A stretch of DNA of 64,000 bases from Siniperca chuatsi (Eukaryota > Chordata > Actinopteri > Centrarchiformes > Sinipercidae): NCBI RefSeq assembly GCF_020085105.1, contig NC_058052.1, positions 20,961,733 to 21,025,732 on the forward strand. Reading direction: 5' to 3'. Below the pieces are notes generated by a model that did no database searches, was not told the DNA's origin, and worked only from the letters and a program-made list of their open reading frames with translations. The translations under genes were made by a program, and so were the position numbers. Below are positions 1 to 13,765 of this stretch, in pieces. Every line of letters starts with the position of its first letter. Positions within the stretch are counted from its first letter, which is position 1.

Positions 1-870
1 ACAAGGGTATGGGGTTGTACTGCAGGAAGGTGTCAGGGTCTGGAGGGTCCAGCAGAGGGCAGAGCTTCTTCCCAGCGGTCTTTCCAAAGGAATTGCGGAG
101 CTTCTTGGCCAGTTTCTTTGGCGTGTTTACCAACGTGAGTTCTTCCTCCAGGGCACAGCTCCACAGCTCCACCTTCAGCTCAAACTGAGGGACTGCCTCT
201 TTACTATGAGGGAGGACAGAAAGATTTCAATTAAATGTATAGAAATCATGTTAGATTAAGATTAAAACAACTAAAAACAAAACCCTAAAGATTCAGAAAT
301 AATAAATTTCATTGCACAGCAATTCCCTAACAATAGATGTGTCAGTGTTTGTAGATAAATATTTCAAATACATAATCTGCTATTCATATTACTAAATAAA
401 GAGTAAATTTCCAGCACCATATTCTTAATATAAGTCCACAATACATTATTTTTTTTACCACTGTACAGCAACAATAAATACTTACAAGATGGTGACTCCC
501 TCAAAGCAGACGTCAGTGACTGATCTGTCCACCACCACCATCTGTGTGTCAAACACCTCTGAGCCAATCTGTATCAGACAGAACACCGCCACTCGACGAG
601 AGCCTAACACATGGGATGTGTTAGTACAGCGAGTATCCACAAAATAACATGAGGCAAAGCTAAACAGAAGGCATGAATGTTAGCAAAACAAGGACAAACG
701 TACTCCCTCTGTTGTTGAAGTGGTCTGAATCCCTCCACATCAAAGGAAAGCGCAGATCTACATCCGCAGAAAGATGAAAAGTTCATTTGAAGAATTCATT
801 TTTAAAATGCTCTATACATTTTGTGAAAATAAATTACCTTAAAAACTATTACAATTTGACTTCATTTTGT

Positions 871-912
<42 letters not shown>

Positions 913-3259
913 CTTTAAGAGTGGGTGTCAGTCTTATTGTCAGAGTCAACACTCTTCAGTGCTGACTGAGTCTGGACAAAGGGGGAGCGATCTTACCAGA
1001 CATTGCAATTGTCCCATTACAGGGCACACGGTCATCTGAAGCTGGATCTGAAAGTCTGAAATAAAATTTTGAATTTAACATTACAAATGGTCACAGTCTG
1101 TGTATCAGCTTCACTGAAATAAAACAGCACTTCAAATTCAACACCCTCTTTCCAAAACCCACTCAGTCCTGCCTTAAATTGCTTTATTTTTTGCACTTCT
1201 CTCCCAGACTTAATTTCTTCATTAAAGTCGAGATTTATAAAATATTACAATTTGATCTGCGAATATATATTTTGATAATGTGTGCTGAAACTGAACACCA
1301 GGGAATGCAACTGTGCAACTTAAAAACCTTTGCAAAATATTTCCCACAGCTGAGAACACAGTAAGCACCCAATTCCTTACCTCCTGACTGCTCCCATCAT
1401 GTCCTGCTCCCATTTCTTCTTCTGCAGCTGTGTGAGATAAGCCTTGATCCTGGCATTGCAGGTCAGCAGGTTCTTGGAAGCGTTAAGAACCTGTTCTCTC
1501 TTACTGCAGGCGAGCAGCAGCTTGTAGGCACCCTCCCGCATTCGCATCTCAAAGTCAAGCTTTTCTTGTATGTTAGTGTTCTACTTGGACAGAAAATATA
1601 AAGGAGAAAGTTCAAAATGACCAAATGAATCCATGTCACAACACAGACAAGCAGCTTGCAATAAGATGCATTGCAATGTTTTGAATTGTGATAGCCCGTC
1701 AAACAATATACTATAATAAAACCAGAGACATGATGAGTGCAAACATGTTGATTTTCCTGAAGTGGAGTTAGAGTGAAGTCACCCTTGAATGTTGTTTTTG
1801 GCAAGAAACAAAATCCCTTTCAGTGTTAAAGGTGTTATAGCGCTTTGGTGTCAAGTCAACAAGTAATGCATATAAATTTCATATTCACAAACAAGAATAC
1901 TTTTAAGATGACCTCCAACCTCTTCCAGCTTCTACAGTGCACTTAACCTTGTATCTGAGTTGTTTTTTGGCACAGGCAGAATATTTGATTTGCAGCACAA
2001 AACAAAAACGCTCAGTCTTTCTGGCACAAACAGAGCTAAAACTTTCAGAGCTCCTTGCGAATGACAACAGAATATTACAAGGCTCTCAGGAAATATAATT
2101 TTCTATTGCCACTGGTAGCTACCACCATGAGAAGGCACCACCACAATTAATTTGACAATGATACATTGATGTTTAAACATGTCAGACTTGTGGCAGCAAA
2201 GCCAACTTTTTTTCATCACTCAAGAGCAACTTTTTGTGTGAGGTGAAATGATGCGAAATAATGACCAACATACTGTATATGCTAAATGGGATGACAAACA
2301 GTGAGTACGTGACTTTAAGTAGATCATATGGAATTTGGATGTCAAAGACGCAGTACAGAAATGTATGGACGGCATGCTGCAAAGAACAAGTGAACAGTGG
2401 CAGGAAAAATGTATTTTATTATGTAATTTGGTGGGTTAGAAATTGTCAAGTAAAGTTCAGAGGTACATGCACCGTTGTTTTAGGGATACAAACATCATTC
2501 TCCATATTACAAACTAAAATATAAACCTGTAGCTTCTCAGAAATCTGTCGTATGTACAACAAATTCATGTCCTCTACTATCTGCAAAGTGTCATTCAGAA
2601 GACTTGGGCATCGTTTAATGCTTTTGGTCTGAAATGAAATTAGTTTGAGAGGTGTTAGAGCAAAAAGAGCATTATTTCTGCACATGCTTGGCAACATTCA
2701 ACATGCAGAGTACACGGCTCTGGTTTCAGGGAACTGAATAAAGAGGAAACTCCCGTATTAGATAACTGGCCCAACTCGCTAAGTTAGCTTTGTCCCAGGT
2801 AACTGAAAGCCGATGTGTGTTGGTGTGAGTAAAGGAGACAGACGTTAGAAATTTCAAGTCAATATTTACAAGTTATTTGAGCACAGTCTTACTGAATAAG
2901 CTAGTTGTTACTGAAGCTATGTAAAGTAAACAAATTATAACCGTATATTAGCTTGTTAGTTAGTATCGTTGCACTTTTGGACCCCCTCTAGAGTCAACTG
3001 AACTGTCATTATGATTTAGCGTTAACGGCAAAACACACGACTAAGTTAGTCTGTATCTCTTTGCCCATACCTCTGTTTGCAGGAATAAGGCACTCTGCCG
3101 TATTTTCTTCCGTTTAATCTCCATTGCCACCGCGGAACCGGCCGATAATAACGATCTGGAGCTCCCGTTTCGCTTGGAAGTTTGAACATCCCGCGGGTCG
3201 TCCATATTGTCCATCCATTCGCTAGCAACGGCACGAGCTGCACGTTCATCCTGCTCCAA
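1..3259 (-). CDS. rtkn: Rhotekin family protein (RTKN), 5' part of gene, 3' end outside window
   Basis: Rhotekins bind GTP-loaded Rho through an N-terminal HR1/REM coiled coil and act as cytoskeletal and septin-linked scaffolds. Seven coding exons on the minus strand: 3259-3071, 2628-2527, 1580-1381, 1055-997, 757-704, 603-486 and 203-1 (open at the window edge). All junctions are GT-AG and the phases join, giving about 308 residues; human RTKN has roughly 560. Visible segments in order: EIKRKKIRQSALF near residue 47, EDMNLLYIRQISEKL near 82-96, EKLDFEMRMREGAYKLL (HR1/REM) near 102-120, LRFPLMWRDSDHF near 185, VFDTQMVVVDRSVTDVCFEG near 220, then TPKKLAKKLRNSFGK, the start of the anillin-like region. 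The PH domain must lie beyond base 1. The LNMLYIRQ-like exon points to RTKN; the SRRVAVFC and TPKKLAKKL stretches look more like RTKN2, so the paralogue is not certain. Start chosen at 3259, the first in-frame ATG of the exon; a downstream in-frame ATG precedes EIKRKK. Confidence 0.85.
873..907. repeat. AT microsatellite
   Basis: About 17 AT units in the rhotekin intron between the exons at 757 and 997. Confidence 0.95.
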
Positions 3260-5600
3260 CCTCCAACGGACAAGGCGGTTCGATTTGTGTCACGCCATCT
3301 GCCGCATTGATGAAATTGTCCAGTAAAAGTAATGCAATTCAAAAGACCAGTACATCTTTTGTACAAATTATCAAACTCTTTAAATTATTATTATTATTAA
3401 TTTAAAATGTAATACAAATGAAGAATCTGGTTACATGTTACCCATGATGTTTAAAACACTGAATCTTAAATTAAAACCAATTTAACTTCCAATAAAGACA
3501 CAACCAACATTAAAACAGACAAAAAGAAAAAAATGAATACCTAATTAAAAGCCAACCGTGGTGAAGTAGCCTACAATAGCTTAAATCACAAAATGTTATA
3601 AAAGTGCACGCGGTAAGGTGTACAGTTTGAAAATAAACATCAAACAAACGCCCCGCCCTGCCAGCTGGTACTTCCAAAGATTTAAACCGAGTGCTTCACG
3701 CCGACAGGGAGGGAGCGTCATTGTGCAGACAAATGACAGGAGTGCACTGTTTTCGATTTGAATTTGATAGTAAACATATCTTGTTTTATTGTTTGTGGAA
3801 ATATGCATTTAAAATGCACTAATTATCTTTTCAGATGTGAGTAGCTTTAATAAGATTTTATTTACTACGACAATATAAATATGTCATTAAGCTGTTTAAA
3901 ATCTCTAAAATGGAATATAATTTAAAAGGTAATGCACGTTTGATCCGGCAAAATGAGCCTAGTAATGGTGATGCTGTTGTGTTCTTGTACTGCAACGTCC
4001 TCATTTAATTTGGTCGTTTCTTTGATTGTTTGTTCCCGGGAATCCTCGTTCATTTGAGCTGCGCATCATGCAGCAGGCACTGCCTTCATTTTCAGCATCA
4101 AGCATAATATTGCTGCGCAGCCCAGTTTATGGTACGGTAACAAAAGATCCTGAAACGTGACCAGTGAGTCCAGGAAACCCGCCCACCCGGTTCTGGCTGA
4201 CATGGGCTTCTGGTCGAGTTGGAAGCATCCATGGCTGGAAGTGTAGACGCAGGCGCTGCTGAGGATGAACTGTGTCAAGCTAGACAGAGACAAAACCCAA
4301 AACTCCGGAAATTACGATAACTGCTTTTAAAATTAAAAGGTATAAAATGAGATCCATATCTAATCCTCTGATCCAGTCTGTGCTCATGTGATGTCAGCTA
4401 CTTTGCCATCTGTAGGGCATTTTCTTTGCAACTCCCCTGCCATAAGCTATATATTTCAATAGGTTGTACTTCATCCTGTACAATTTATCAAAACATTAAG
4501 AAGTATCATTGCAGCTGCAGCGGATTTATCATGTCCAATCAACGTGATCATGTTTGTTGAAAACCATATGAATACATAAGTTTATCTTCAGTTCTTGTAG
4601 CCTTCTTCTTTGGAAATCCACTCCTGGACCTTCCTATTTTCTAGATCCACACTTACTACAGATTTCTCTATTAAGAAATCAAACTTGACAAACAAGTTAT
4701 AAAAAAAAACTATTCTGAATTTATGGTGACAAAGACAAATACAACAATGTATTTTTACTATTGATACATTTACAAAATGTTTTCTCCTGAGCCAGACACT
4801 AACAGGGGTACAGGGTAACATTATTAACAAGTTTTTACATTTTGAGTTTTTATGAAAACAAGTATGTGTTGTATTGACTTGAAATCATTGTGGTTGTAGT
4901 ATGATTTTCCCAGTTGTAGAAGCTATATAAACACTTTTGTTTATATGTTTATATAACAAGTGCTGATGGCACACAAACATGGTTCACATAATAAAGCCTA
5001 AAATGTATCTTCTTCTATTTAGATACAAGAATTAAGACATGCATCTTCATTATGATGGAATTTTGTGTCAGTTAAAATAACTGTCTTATTATTTTCATCG
5101 TCTTTACAAACATCAGGTTTAAGTTTGTAACTATTTTTAAAAGAATTGTTTCATTGATAGTATTATCTATTGATAATACTGGTCTATGTTATCTTTTTAG
5201 GTGGCGGCAGTAGCTGCCCTGTACATTTATATTTTTATAATTTTATAGTTAAGTTGATTAACATCAACTCTCCTCTATAAATAGGCCTATACAAGAAACT
5301 AAATCAAATATATAATAAAAAAAGAAATAATTATGTTGAATAATTAAAAAAAAAACAACAACACCTGAAGAATCTAAATCATATTGTTTTGTCTTGACTT
5401 TCATATCACTTTTTTCCAGGTGCTCATCTCTCCCCACAGATTTCAGGAACTTGAACTACATCTTCCCTAAATCGGTGGTCACATGATTAATTGTGCATAT
5501 GGTTGCCTAGATACACAGTCAGTCACCTCAAGGCCTAAAGGACATATTACTCAATCACAAACTCTCCATCGTGTTCGCTCTGATTTTATTCTGAAAGTTG
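3260..5600. other. Intergenic region between rhotekin and CEP170
   Basis: The two genes are head-to-head. The first 100 bases beyond 3259 are less AT-rich and probably contain the rhotekin promoter and 5'UTR. The rest is AT-rich. I see no convincing exon, RNA gene or intact repeat; the open frames of 70-80 codons here show no recognisable domain. Confidence 0.6.
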
Positions 5601-5812
5601 TGACCGGAAGTTGTGATTTATATTTTCCGCCGCTTTGACGCTTCTTTCAGGATGTTGGTCCGCTCGCCGCTAGTTTGCAGGGAGCAGCGTTATTGCTGAG
5701 CAACGGAGGGAGAAAAGGCCGACGCGCAGAGCCAGGCTGAACTGCAGCAACGACAGGGCTGGGCTCCACACACACACACATTCAACAGTAACGTACACCA
5801 GAAAGGAAAAGG
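5600..5812 (+). promoter_or_regulatory. cep170: CEP170 promoter and probable first non-coding exon
   Basis: A GC-richer, CpG-containing patch sits in AT-rich surroundings. It ends at a strong splice donor, GTAAGT at 5813-5818, on the strand of CEP170 and with no coding frame, as expected of a 5'UTR exon. An imperfect RFX X-box-like palindrome, GTTATT-GCTG-AGCAAC, lies at 5689-5704. The transcription start cannot be fixed from sequence; about 5640-5700 is plausible. Confidence 0.6.
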
Positions 5813-8800
5813 GTAAGTGAGGAGTAGATTTTAGACTTTTATTTAGCGAACAGAATATACAGCGAACCTAACAGTAGGCTTTTAGTTAGGTGGTTGACCG
5901 TTTAGACTCACGTGAAGTTTGCGGCAGAGAAAGAAAATGGAAAAAGTCGCTTTTCTGTTGCCAATCTATTGATGTCAGTATGGGTTTTCAATGTTGATAC
6001 AAAATTCTCCGAGGTGACACGGCAGATTTAGGAGCTTCTCACATTAAAACAATACATGGATTCACATTCATAAAAATTAAATCAATTATAAAATGTAATT
6101 AACAAGCACAGTGAACACCCTGGTATGCTTGTAACGGCTAAACAAACTGGTCTGACTCCCTTTTGGCTAACTGGATGGCTACTGTTGTCGGCAGCAGCAG
6201 CATGACCAGCCTGCCCTGCGCCGCCTTTGTATAGCGACACAGCCTCGCCACTTTGCTGCCTCTGTAAAAACACCGGCCACATTTGCCCTCTGTGCTGCTA
6301 TTATATGTTATTGGCCTGTTTTTTCTATTAGTTGCATCCTTCTGTAACCGCACGGAGGCTATCAAGACAGGATGCACATCAATGAAGGTTGGTCACAATG
6401 GACGCTTTGTGTTTATCCCATTGGAAACGTACTAACCTCGGAGTCCTCTTTGAGTCTGTTTTTATTGTCTGAAGGGAAACGAATAGAGAATAGGTACTTC
6501 ACTATGTAATGTAGCTGCAGTAGCTGTTTCCCGATATCGGACCGACTCCTCTTCTTCTGTGTGGAGGCTTTGTTTTCGTGGGGGCAGATGTAGCAGGCCT
6601 ACATGCATCCGCTCTCTTTGTGTTGAGTTTGATTTTTGCTGTCATCATCACATAAGATGTAAAACTCTAGGAAAAAGCAAAAGATGTGCTATATCTTTAA
6701 TACTGATACTGACTCATCATTCATTGACAAAGATATTTAAGATGCCTTATTTGCATACTGTCAAACAAATGTGCAACATTTCAAATTGTGTAATTAATGT
6801 CTAATTATCAGGCAACAGACTGTTTTGAATGAATGATGAATTTAGTCCAAATGCTAGAAGCAGATGTATGGCAAATATCAAAGTTACACAACTGTTCAAA
6901 ACACTTGAAAGAGAGACTTCTATTCAGCAGCAGCAGCCTAATTGTATTCATCTTCATAATTTCCCTTAATTGCATCTAATGGCATTAAAGGTACTAGTGA
7001 AGACTGCTTACATTCCATGTTAGGGTTTATAACACAGTTGGTTGTTAACATACTGGACTGATGTGTTCTTGGAAAGCTGGAGAGCTATAGGCTGCACATC
7101 AGTGAGTCTTGTTAGTCTCCTCCTCCTCCATCATCTGTAATAATTCAAATGTTTTGGGTTTGAGCCATAGAATGTGCAGATAATACCTTCCAGCCCGGCT
7201 TTGCTCCTTTCCTTTCTCTCTTTCACTCTGCCTTTTTCCACCTCCTTCCTGTCCTCTCCGCAAATGTGGCAGCCGGCAGGCTGGTTGGCTCTACAGGCGG
7301 TTGCATTTCTAAAAACTGTGTCAGTGTCACAGGACGGTTGCTGCACGCTGGGAGAGGAAACAGCAGCAATGTCCTAGTTAGACAGCCCAGCCTGCCTCCA
7401 TATGTGTCCATTTACACAGTTACAGTGCAAATGAGAATACAGGCAACCATGTGAATAAATAGAAATAGTGCACTGTATTTTTATTTGTTGTAGTGTTCTT
7501 GTTTTCTTCTAAAAAACTGGAAACCTCCACAACATTTTCCTACAGTCATCAAGCTGTCAGTGCTGATTGGTCAATTTGGTGTCATATGTTGACTATTAAC
7601 ATTAAACAGACAAAAAAAAGTGAAATCCTGCTTTTTCTTCCTCTGCAACTCACTATCTCATCTGTCCTGAATTACTTAAAAGGTGTCTCAGGTTCAGTAT
7701 CATAACTCTTGAGATGACCTGGTGGCCAATGAGCAATGTGTACAAGTATAGTAAGGGTTTCCTTCAATAATATGAGCCTATTTTCTGTTCTAGTCTATAG
7801 TTGGGATTGAGGACTTTGTTGTCCGGCCTGCCCACGGCCATTGTGTATAGTAGGAAGTTTAGGAAGTGAGTTCATTTTACTTCAGTGGTCAGGCAGTGTT
7901 ATTTGTGACTGAAAACAACCTAGCCTGGAACTTAATATTATAATCTGTTCCATTCTAATCAAGATGTTTTTAAAAGTGGTTATCTACCAGGGTGTCTATG
8001 GCTAAAAATAGCAGTGAATCTCACTTCTGTAATCTGCCAGAGTAGAAACGTTAAAAGGGTTACTAGAGTCAGATAGCTTTGCCTGGTGAAGCTCTGGCTT
8101 GTGTGCAGAGTCACAGACAGAAACAAGGGAGGTGAATAGAAAAGTCTGTGGTAAGAAATTGGGAGAGACAGCAGAACAGAGCAGAAAACAAGAAAAAAGC
8201 TTGAAGCGATTTATATACGTAATCATCAGCCTCTCCCTTGTTATGGAACATCAAGGGCGTGTCTGGTTTTATTTTTATTTTTGGCTTTTACCTTCTCAAA
8301 ATGAAAAATAAAGCAGAGTGACCTTCACATCTGTTTTGGGGAGTAGCATACTCTCCTCTGAGTTTCCGGTATTTTGTGCTTCTTTCCACTGCAGATATTG
8401 ATCTTGTATTTGGGTAGTCTCCATTCCCATCTCTCCCTCTGCCAGGCTCCCTCTGATTGTCCTGTTATGCTAACGTTGATAGTTTTTTTTCCCCCTTCTA
8501 AGTACCAGTGTGGATTTCAGTGTGAGAGAGTTCCCTATTTTTGTCTGCTGCTGAGGCTATTGCTGTGGGCAGCATAAATGTTGGTGCCATAATCAACGTG
8601 GCAGGGTTGGCCAAATACTAATGTTCCTTTCAAAGGGCCACGGGTCAGTCATTATCTGCTCAGCACGGGCCACACAGGGCCATAAGAGCACTCATGTTTG
8701 TATAAAGTGTACTTTTAATAATAACTGACTGGATATATTCTTATGTACCATAAAAATGTAATGTAATATTACATTTGAAGGGTATTAAAGATATAACTAT

Positions 8801-8864
8801 GATTTGACAAATAAAATAGCTAAAATGCCTATTTTTCCTTTCTGCACAACTGCAGTCTAATAAA

Positions 8865-9230
8865 GGGCTGCAACTAACAATTATTTTCATTATGGATTAA
8901 TCTGCCAGTTATTTTCTTGAATAATTGTTTGGTCAATAAAATGACATAAAATAGTGGAAAATGGCCATCTCGACTTCCTTCCTAACCATACCCCTAACCC
9001 AAGGCCAAGGTGACATCTCCATCAAATTTTTTTTGTTGTTGTCCAAAACCCAAAGTTATCCAATTGACTCCAAATGATATAAAGCAGAAAAAAGTAGCAA
9101 ATCTTCACATTGTAGAAGCTTGAACCAGAGCATGTTTTGTGTTTTTGCTTCAGAAATTACTTGAACGATTAATCGATTATCAAAATAGTTTTCGACTAAC
9201 GCATTAATAAACTAATCGCTTCAGCTCTAA
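8865..9230 (+). repeat. MITE-like dispersed repeat, copy A (hAT-like)
   Basis: The copy starts with GGGCTGCAACTAAC and runs through a body typical of a very common spiny-rayed-fish repeat: GATTAATCTGCC, AATTGTTTGGTC, AAATCTTCACATT, then CGATTAATCGATTATCAAAATAG, ending in AATCGCTTCAGCTCTA. The ends are roughly inverted (TTAGTTGCAGCCC versus CTTCAGCTC), suggesting a non-autonomous DNA transposon. The hAT assignment comes from memory of the family and was not tested. Confidence 0.65.
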
Positions 9231-12200
9231 TATAATATTTATTGCTCTAACATTTTTATGGTTAATTAAAGTTTGCATATTAATTTATTAATGCCCCATT
9301 GAGAATGCTGCCTCCAGGAATGAGTGTATTTCAGTATATTTTCTGAAAAATGTAGGCCTACTGCACACACGCTTCGGAGAATGTATCACATGCACTGAAA
9401 AAGATTTGCTGCAGGGCATGTGCTTCTTTAATTCTCTTGGATTTTTAATAATCTATTTTTTTATTATCTCTATCAGTATGAGAGCTTGTTCAGAGTGCTG
9501 GTTTTCCCCTTTCTCTCTTTCTCAGATAGTGCTGAAGGGCAAGCTATGTTCTTTACTAAAACACTGTACAGTACATAACATCCGCAAAGTATTAATTTCC
9601 ATATGTGGGTCTGTAGGTCATGTGGTACACGGGTCACTGAGCATGTGGTGGGTTTATGTCTTATGGCCAGTGGTGTGCTGGGTTGTGTATGGTAATAACA
9701 ATGAAGCAGGCTGGATGGATGCTGGCTAAATGGAGGTGTTTGCTTGTTTGTCACCAACTGCTTATTTGATGCGTGTGGCTGCTTTTCTGCACCATATGGT
9801 CTTTTCTGCTGTATTTTTTTCACCCACATGCTGCATGTACAAGCCACATTAACGCAGATAAAGCCATACATACACATGCACATTCAAGTTTCTGCAGATT
9901 TGAGGTGCTATACTGACACCATAATGATTTATTATCTCCCTGCATGGTGCTATGATCTGGTCGTATTGTCTTTATCTGGCTGCATAAATTGTAAACTATT
10001 CAAAATGTATCGTTCAGTAGCATGAATTATTTTTCTTTGTTAAATTTTTTCAATTTTTATTTAAAATTTAAATTTAGTACATTTGATTTTACTCCAATTA
10101 CACGTTCCAGATTTGCAAAAGCACAGTGGGGAAAGAATGACCCACTTTTGCCAAATGTTAAGCTGTCTTTTTTTCTCATTTGATACGTATGATCATGTTG
10201 TTGTTGCTGGATATTTACATGTCATTGAACAGGAGAAAAATGGCAAATGATGCAGTTGATCACTTTGTATGTATGTGTTTTATGTGAGTCAAAATGTTCT
10301 TCCATCCCCATTTGGCTCCACCTATCCAAGCAGTGTTTGGAAGCTGGAGGAGCATCCTTGGCTGGGATATGCACTGTCAAACTACATTCAGCCTCAGGTT
10401 GCTTAATGAGCCCTTACGATGACAAACCCACAGTACAGACAGGGATATCATGAATTTCAGCCTCCAGTTGTAATTTTTAGGTTTTCTCTGACAAATTACT
10501 ATGTTGAAATAAGGTTTGAGCAACTTGACAAGGAAAATGTTTAGACAAGGTTCTGCTCAAGGTTCAAGTCAAAGGAGGTCCCTTAAACAGAATATGGATA
10601 GTGAGTGTTTTGCACTTTGCCAGCTATTCCTCATTTATGAGGAGAGGTAAAGTAGGGTGACCTGATTAAAATGTCAAATGGAATCAAACATTTAAAGACT
10701 GATATCCCTGGAGCAGCCATAGTGTGCTCCTCTGTGAACTCTTAATTTTAGACTAAGAACATTTCATATACTACACTGTATTATTTAACTGTTATCAAAC
10801 AAAACTTTTGTGACTGACTGGCTGGCCTATAGAGCTATATTTACTTGTCATGCAAAGTGCTGGAGTTTAGTGTTTTAGCTTTGACACTGATATGCTCATT
10901 CCTCACACATTTTACTCATACAGTAAGTTTACATCCAAGTGTGACAAGTGGCATTACTGTAGTGTGTCGGAGTATGTCAGTGAAACACAATATAACCTGT
11001 GAACTCCATAAAACCATAACGCTCACAGGTGATCATTTTTAAATGGAATAAAAATATACTTTCACTACACAAAGAGCAACAAATGATAGCTCATATAACT
11101 TACAAAATTTTGATTCAGCTTGTTATGAGTGTATATCATTATCTGCAATATAGAAAAAGCCCTCTCTTTTTGTCTGAAATTTAGAGAGGAACAATAGATT
11201 GTATACCTCCTCTACCGTACACTTTCATGTTTGTAAATCTATAGTAGACTCAGCCATTGGGGACTGGAAAAGCCTTTTGTCTGTACATTTGTCTGTCTGT
11301 CTGTCTGTGTGTCCAGAGGTTGCTTGGCTGTCTCGTCTCGAATCTGTTGCCCGGTTTGTTCTTTACACCCCTCAGGGTCTGGAGGCTTCCCTGCTCCCAA
11401 AACATCTCTAGGGTTGCAAGAACGATTCAGTCTCCCTTGTGTATTACGTATTGACTTACTGACCTTACATCAGCATTTTCAAGGGAATAGGCTGCTGCTT
11501 TCCTATTTGTCTTGTCCTTCAATGTTCTTTTTTTAATTGGTTTTACTTATACCTCCAAGGTGCTGTGTAGCACCACATACCCTCTTTGCTCTTTTTTCCA
11601 TTGTTGCAAAGCTACAATATTGATTACAATATTTACGCCAGAACATGAATTTCAGGCCTTACATAAAGTGTTAATCTACAAGAGTATTGTTTTTTCATTT
11701 TGGCAACATGTCTGGTACTCAGCCGTCTTTGCTGTGGTGGTTTTGCGCTACACTTCCAAGAAATCACTTTGCAATGAGTCAGAGTGCCATGGACAGTATC
11801 ATGATATTCTCCTCAGAGTTTATTGTTGGTAGAGTTTAATTGAATACAGTTACTGCTCTTTTCTTTGTCTGTTCAGCCAAGGGGGCTATCGCTGCTCCTG
11901 TAACTACTGAGTGCTATTTATATCTGAACAATCAACTTTTGCTGCTGTTGTAAACATTAAATGCATCACCTCCTGTCTGCCAAAGGATTTCTCCTGGGAA
12001 AGACTAACCAGACATGAAGGTTCAGAGCAGCAAATGCCTAAAAGCTTTTCAATTGAATCACTATTTATCAGTGAGTAGCAAAATAAGACATATGACAATA
12101 TCTTTATTTTGTCATTAGTACTTCCTTTCAAAGCACTGCACATAGGGTGTCACCAAGCCAAACATGGTTTTTACTTTACAAGATTTGTAGAGCTAGCATC

Positions 12201-13640
12201 CTGTGTGGCTGCAGTTATGTTTTAATGTAGCTGCATTGAGATTAAGCTACATTTTTACAATGTAGGCAGACAGCCACACCCTTACTAGGGCTAGGTTTGG
12301 CTCTCATCATAAGACCATGTGGAAATGTGTGTGACGAGAGTATGAGTTGTCTCTCTGTGCCTGCCTGTCTCTTCCTTCTTGGTTCTTTCTCTACTATTAT
12401 CTTTCTCACTGTGGTTTGCTAAGCATATGTGTGTTTGTGTAAATCTGCATGCAGCAGTCAGTGTGTGTGATGTGGTCTGAGTCATCTATCAGGGTCGTGG
12501 TGGTGATGTGACAGTCTGGGAGGTTAGAAAGAAAAAGCAGATGAGTAGTGCTGATGGTTACCCAGCTGTTGCATCATCCTGGGATACACACTGGAGCCAG
12601 ATGCTATGTGGAGAGCAGCAGCCATGTGTTGCAGCAAAGAAACTTATTGGGTGATGACAGTAAATAAACTGGCGCTCATTGACATCACTTCCCATCCACT
12701 TCCAGCCAGTGTCTGTGATTGGCTACTTTGGATTAGAGGGAAGAGATTTGAAATGTTTAAAAAAGACAGAAGACTGCTTAAATAACTTTTTGCTGGAGAA
12801 CAGAAACATAGCTGTAAGAGCGATTAGCCAATAAATCTGATTATCCAGCACTGCTTTATAATCACCCAGTTTATTTAAAACGTCTGAACATCTTATTATT
12901 TAATGAATAATGATAGCAGTGCTCATACTAATTTGCTTCAAATCTGCCCCTTTGTTAAGATGATTTTCCTCATGACAATGTGATTCAATTCCTTTGAGCT
13001 GTGAATGAGCAGCCTCACTGTACATGACACGTGGTTTTTCATTCATGTCAGACAGTCATCAAGTCAACATGAGATGCACACATACTGTGGACTCAAAGAT
13101 GAGTGGGCTCTGTTCACCACAGGAAGTGCTGTGCACGCTTCCTGTCTCTTCACCGCCATCTCCTCCATACAAAGAATTCACAGTCATCTTGGAATAATCC
13201 TGCCCTTTCACTCCTTAATTCTGTGTGTGTGTGTGTGGGATAGTATAAGTGCAGGTCTGGTGGTTGGGGAACTCCTGCCAAAACCTCATATTCCTCCTTT
13301 TTAGCCCGAACAAGAATTTGAGATGCTGAAAGACTGGAATGGAGATGAGACAGAACCACAAGTGTTAAGAGTGTCTAAACATTGAATTTGTGTATTACCA
13401 ATATTTAGAAAGGAAAAAATATTTGCATCTCTTCTTGATTTGCATGTCAGATGATAACGTGGCATTTATTGCTGTAGGTCTGTCATTGTAAGTTGTAAGA
13501 AGTAGCAAACAATGGTTGATGAACAGATGAGACAGTGCAAATGGTTGGAATGATTGGTTCACACAAATTACATAAAAAAGCCAAACACATTTTCTCATAT
13601 TTTCCTGAACAGTTTTTATTGGAATTAGTTTTGCAAATAG

Positions 13641-13765
13641 TAACGATTATTTTCATTATTGATTAATCTGCTGATTATTTTCTCAATCGATCATTTAGTC
13701 TTTTTTTTATATAAAATGTCAAACAACAGTGAAAAATGCTCATTGGAACTTCCCGGAACATAAAT
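13641..13765 (+). repeat. MITE-like dispersed repeat, copy B (partial)
   Basis: Same family and orientation as the 8865-9230 copy. TAACGATTATTTTCATTATT, GATTAATCTGCTGATTATTT and ATAAAATGTCAAACAACAGT match its 5' third. The 3' two thirds are missing or unrecognisable. Confidence 0.6.

Noticed and set aside
9406-9883. Overlapping 107-codon plus and 136-codon minus frames in CEP170 intron 1
   Set aside because: Both cover the same DNA, are Cys- and His-rich without a motif pattern, and have no splice partners.
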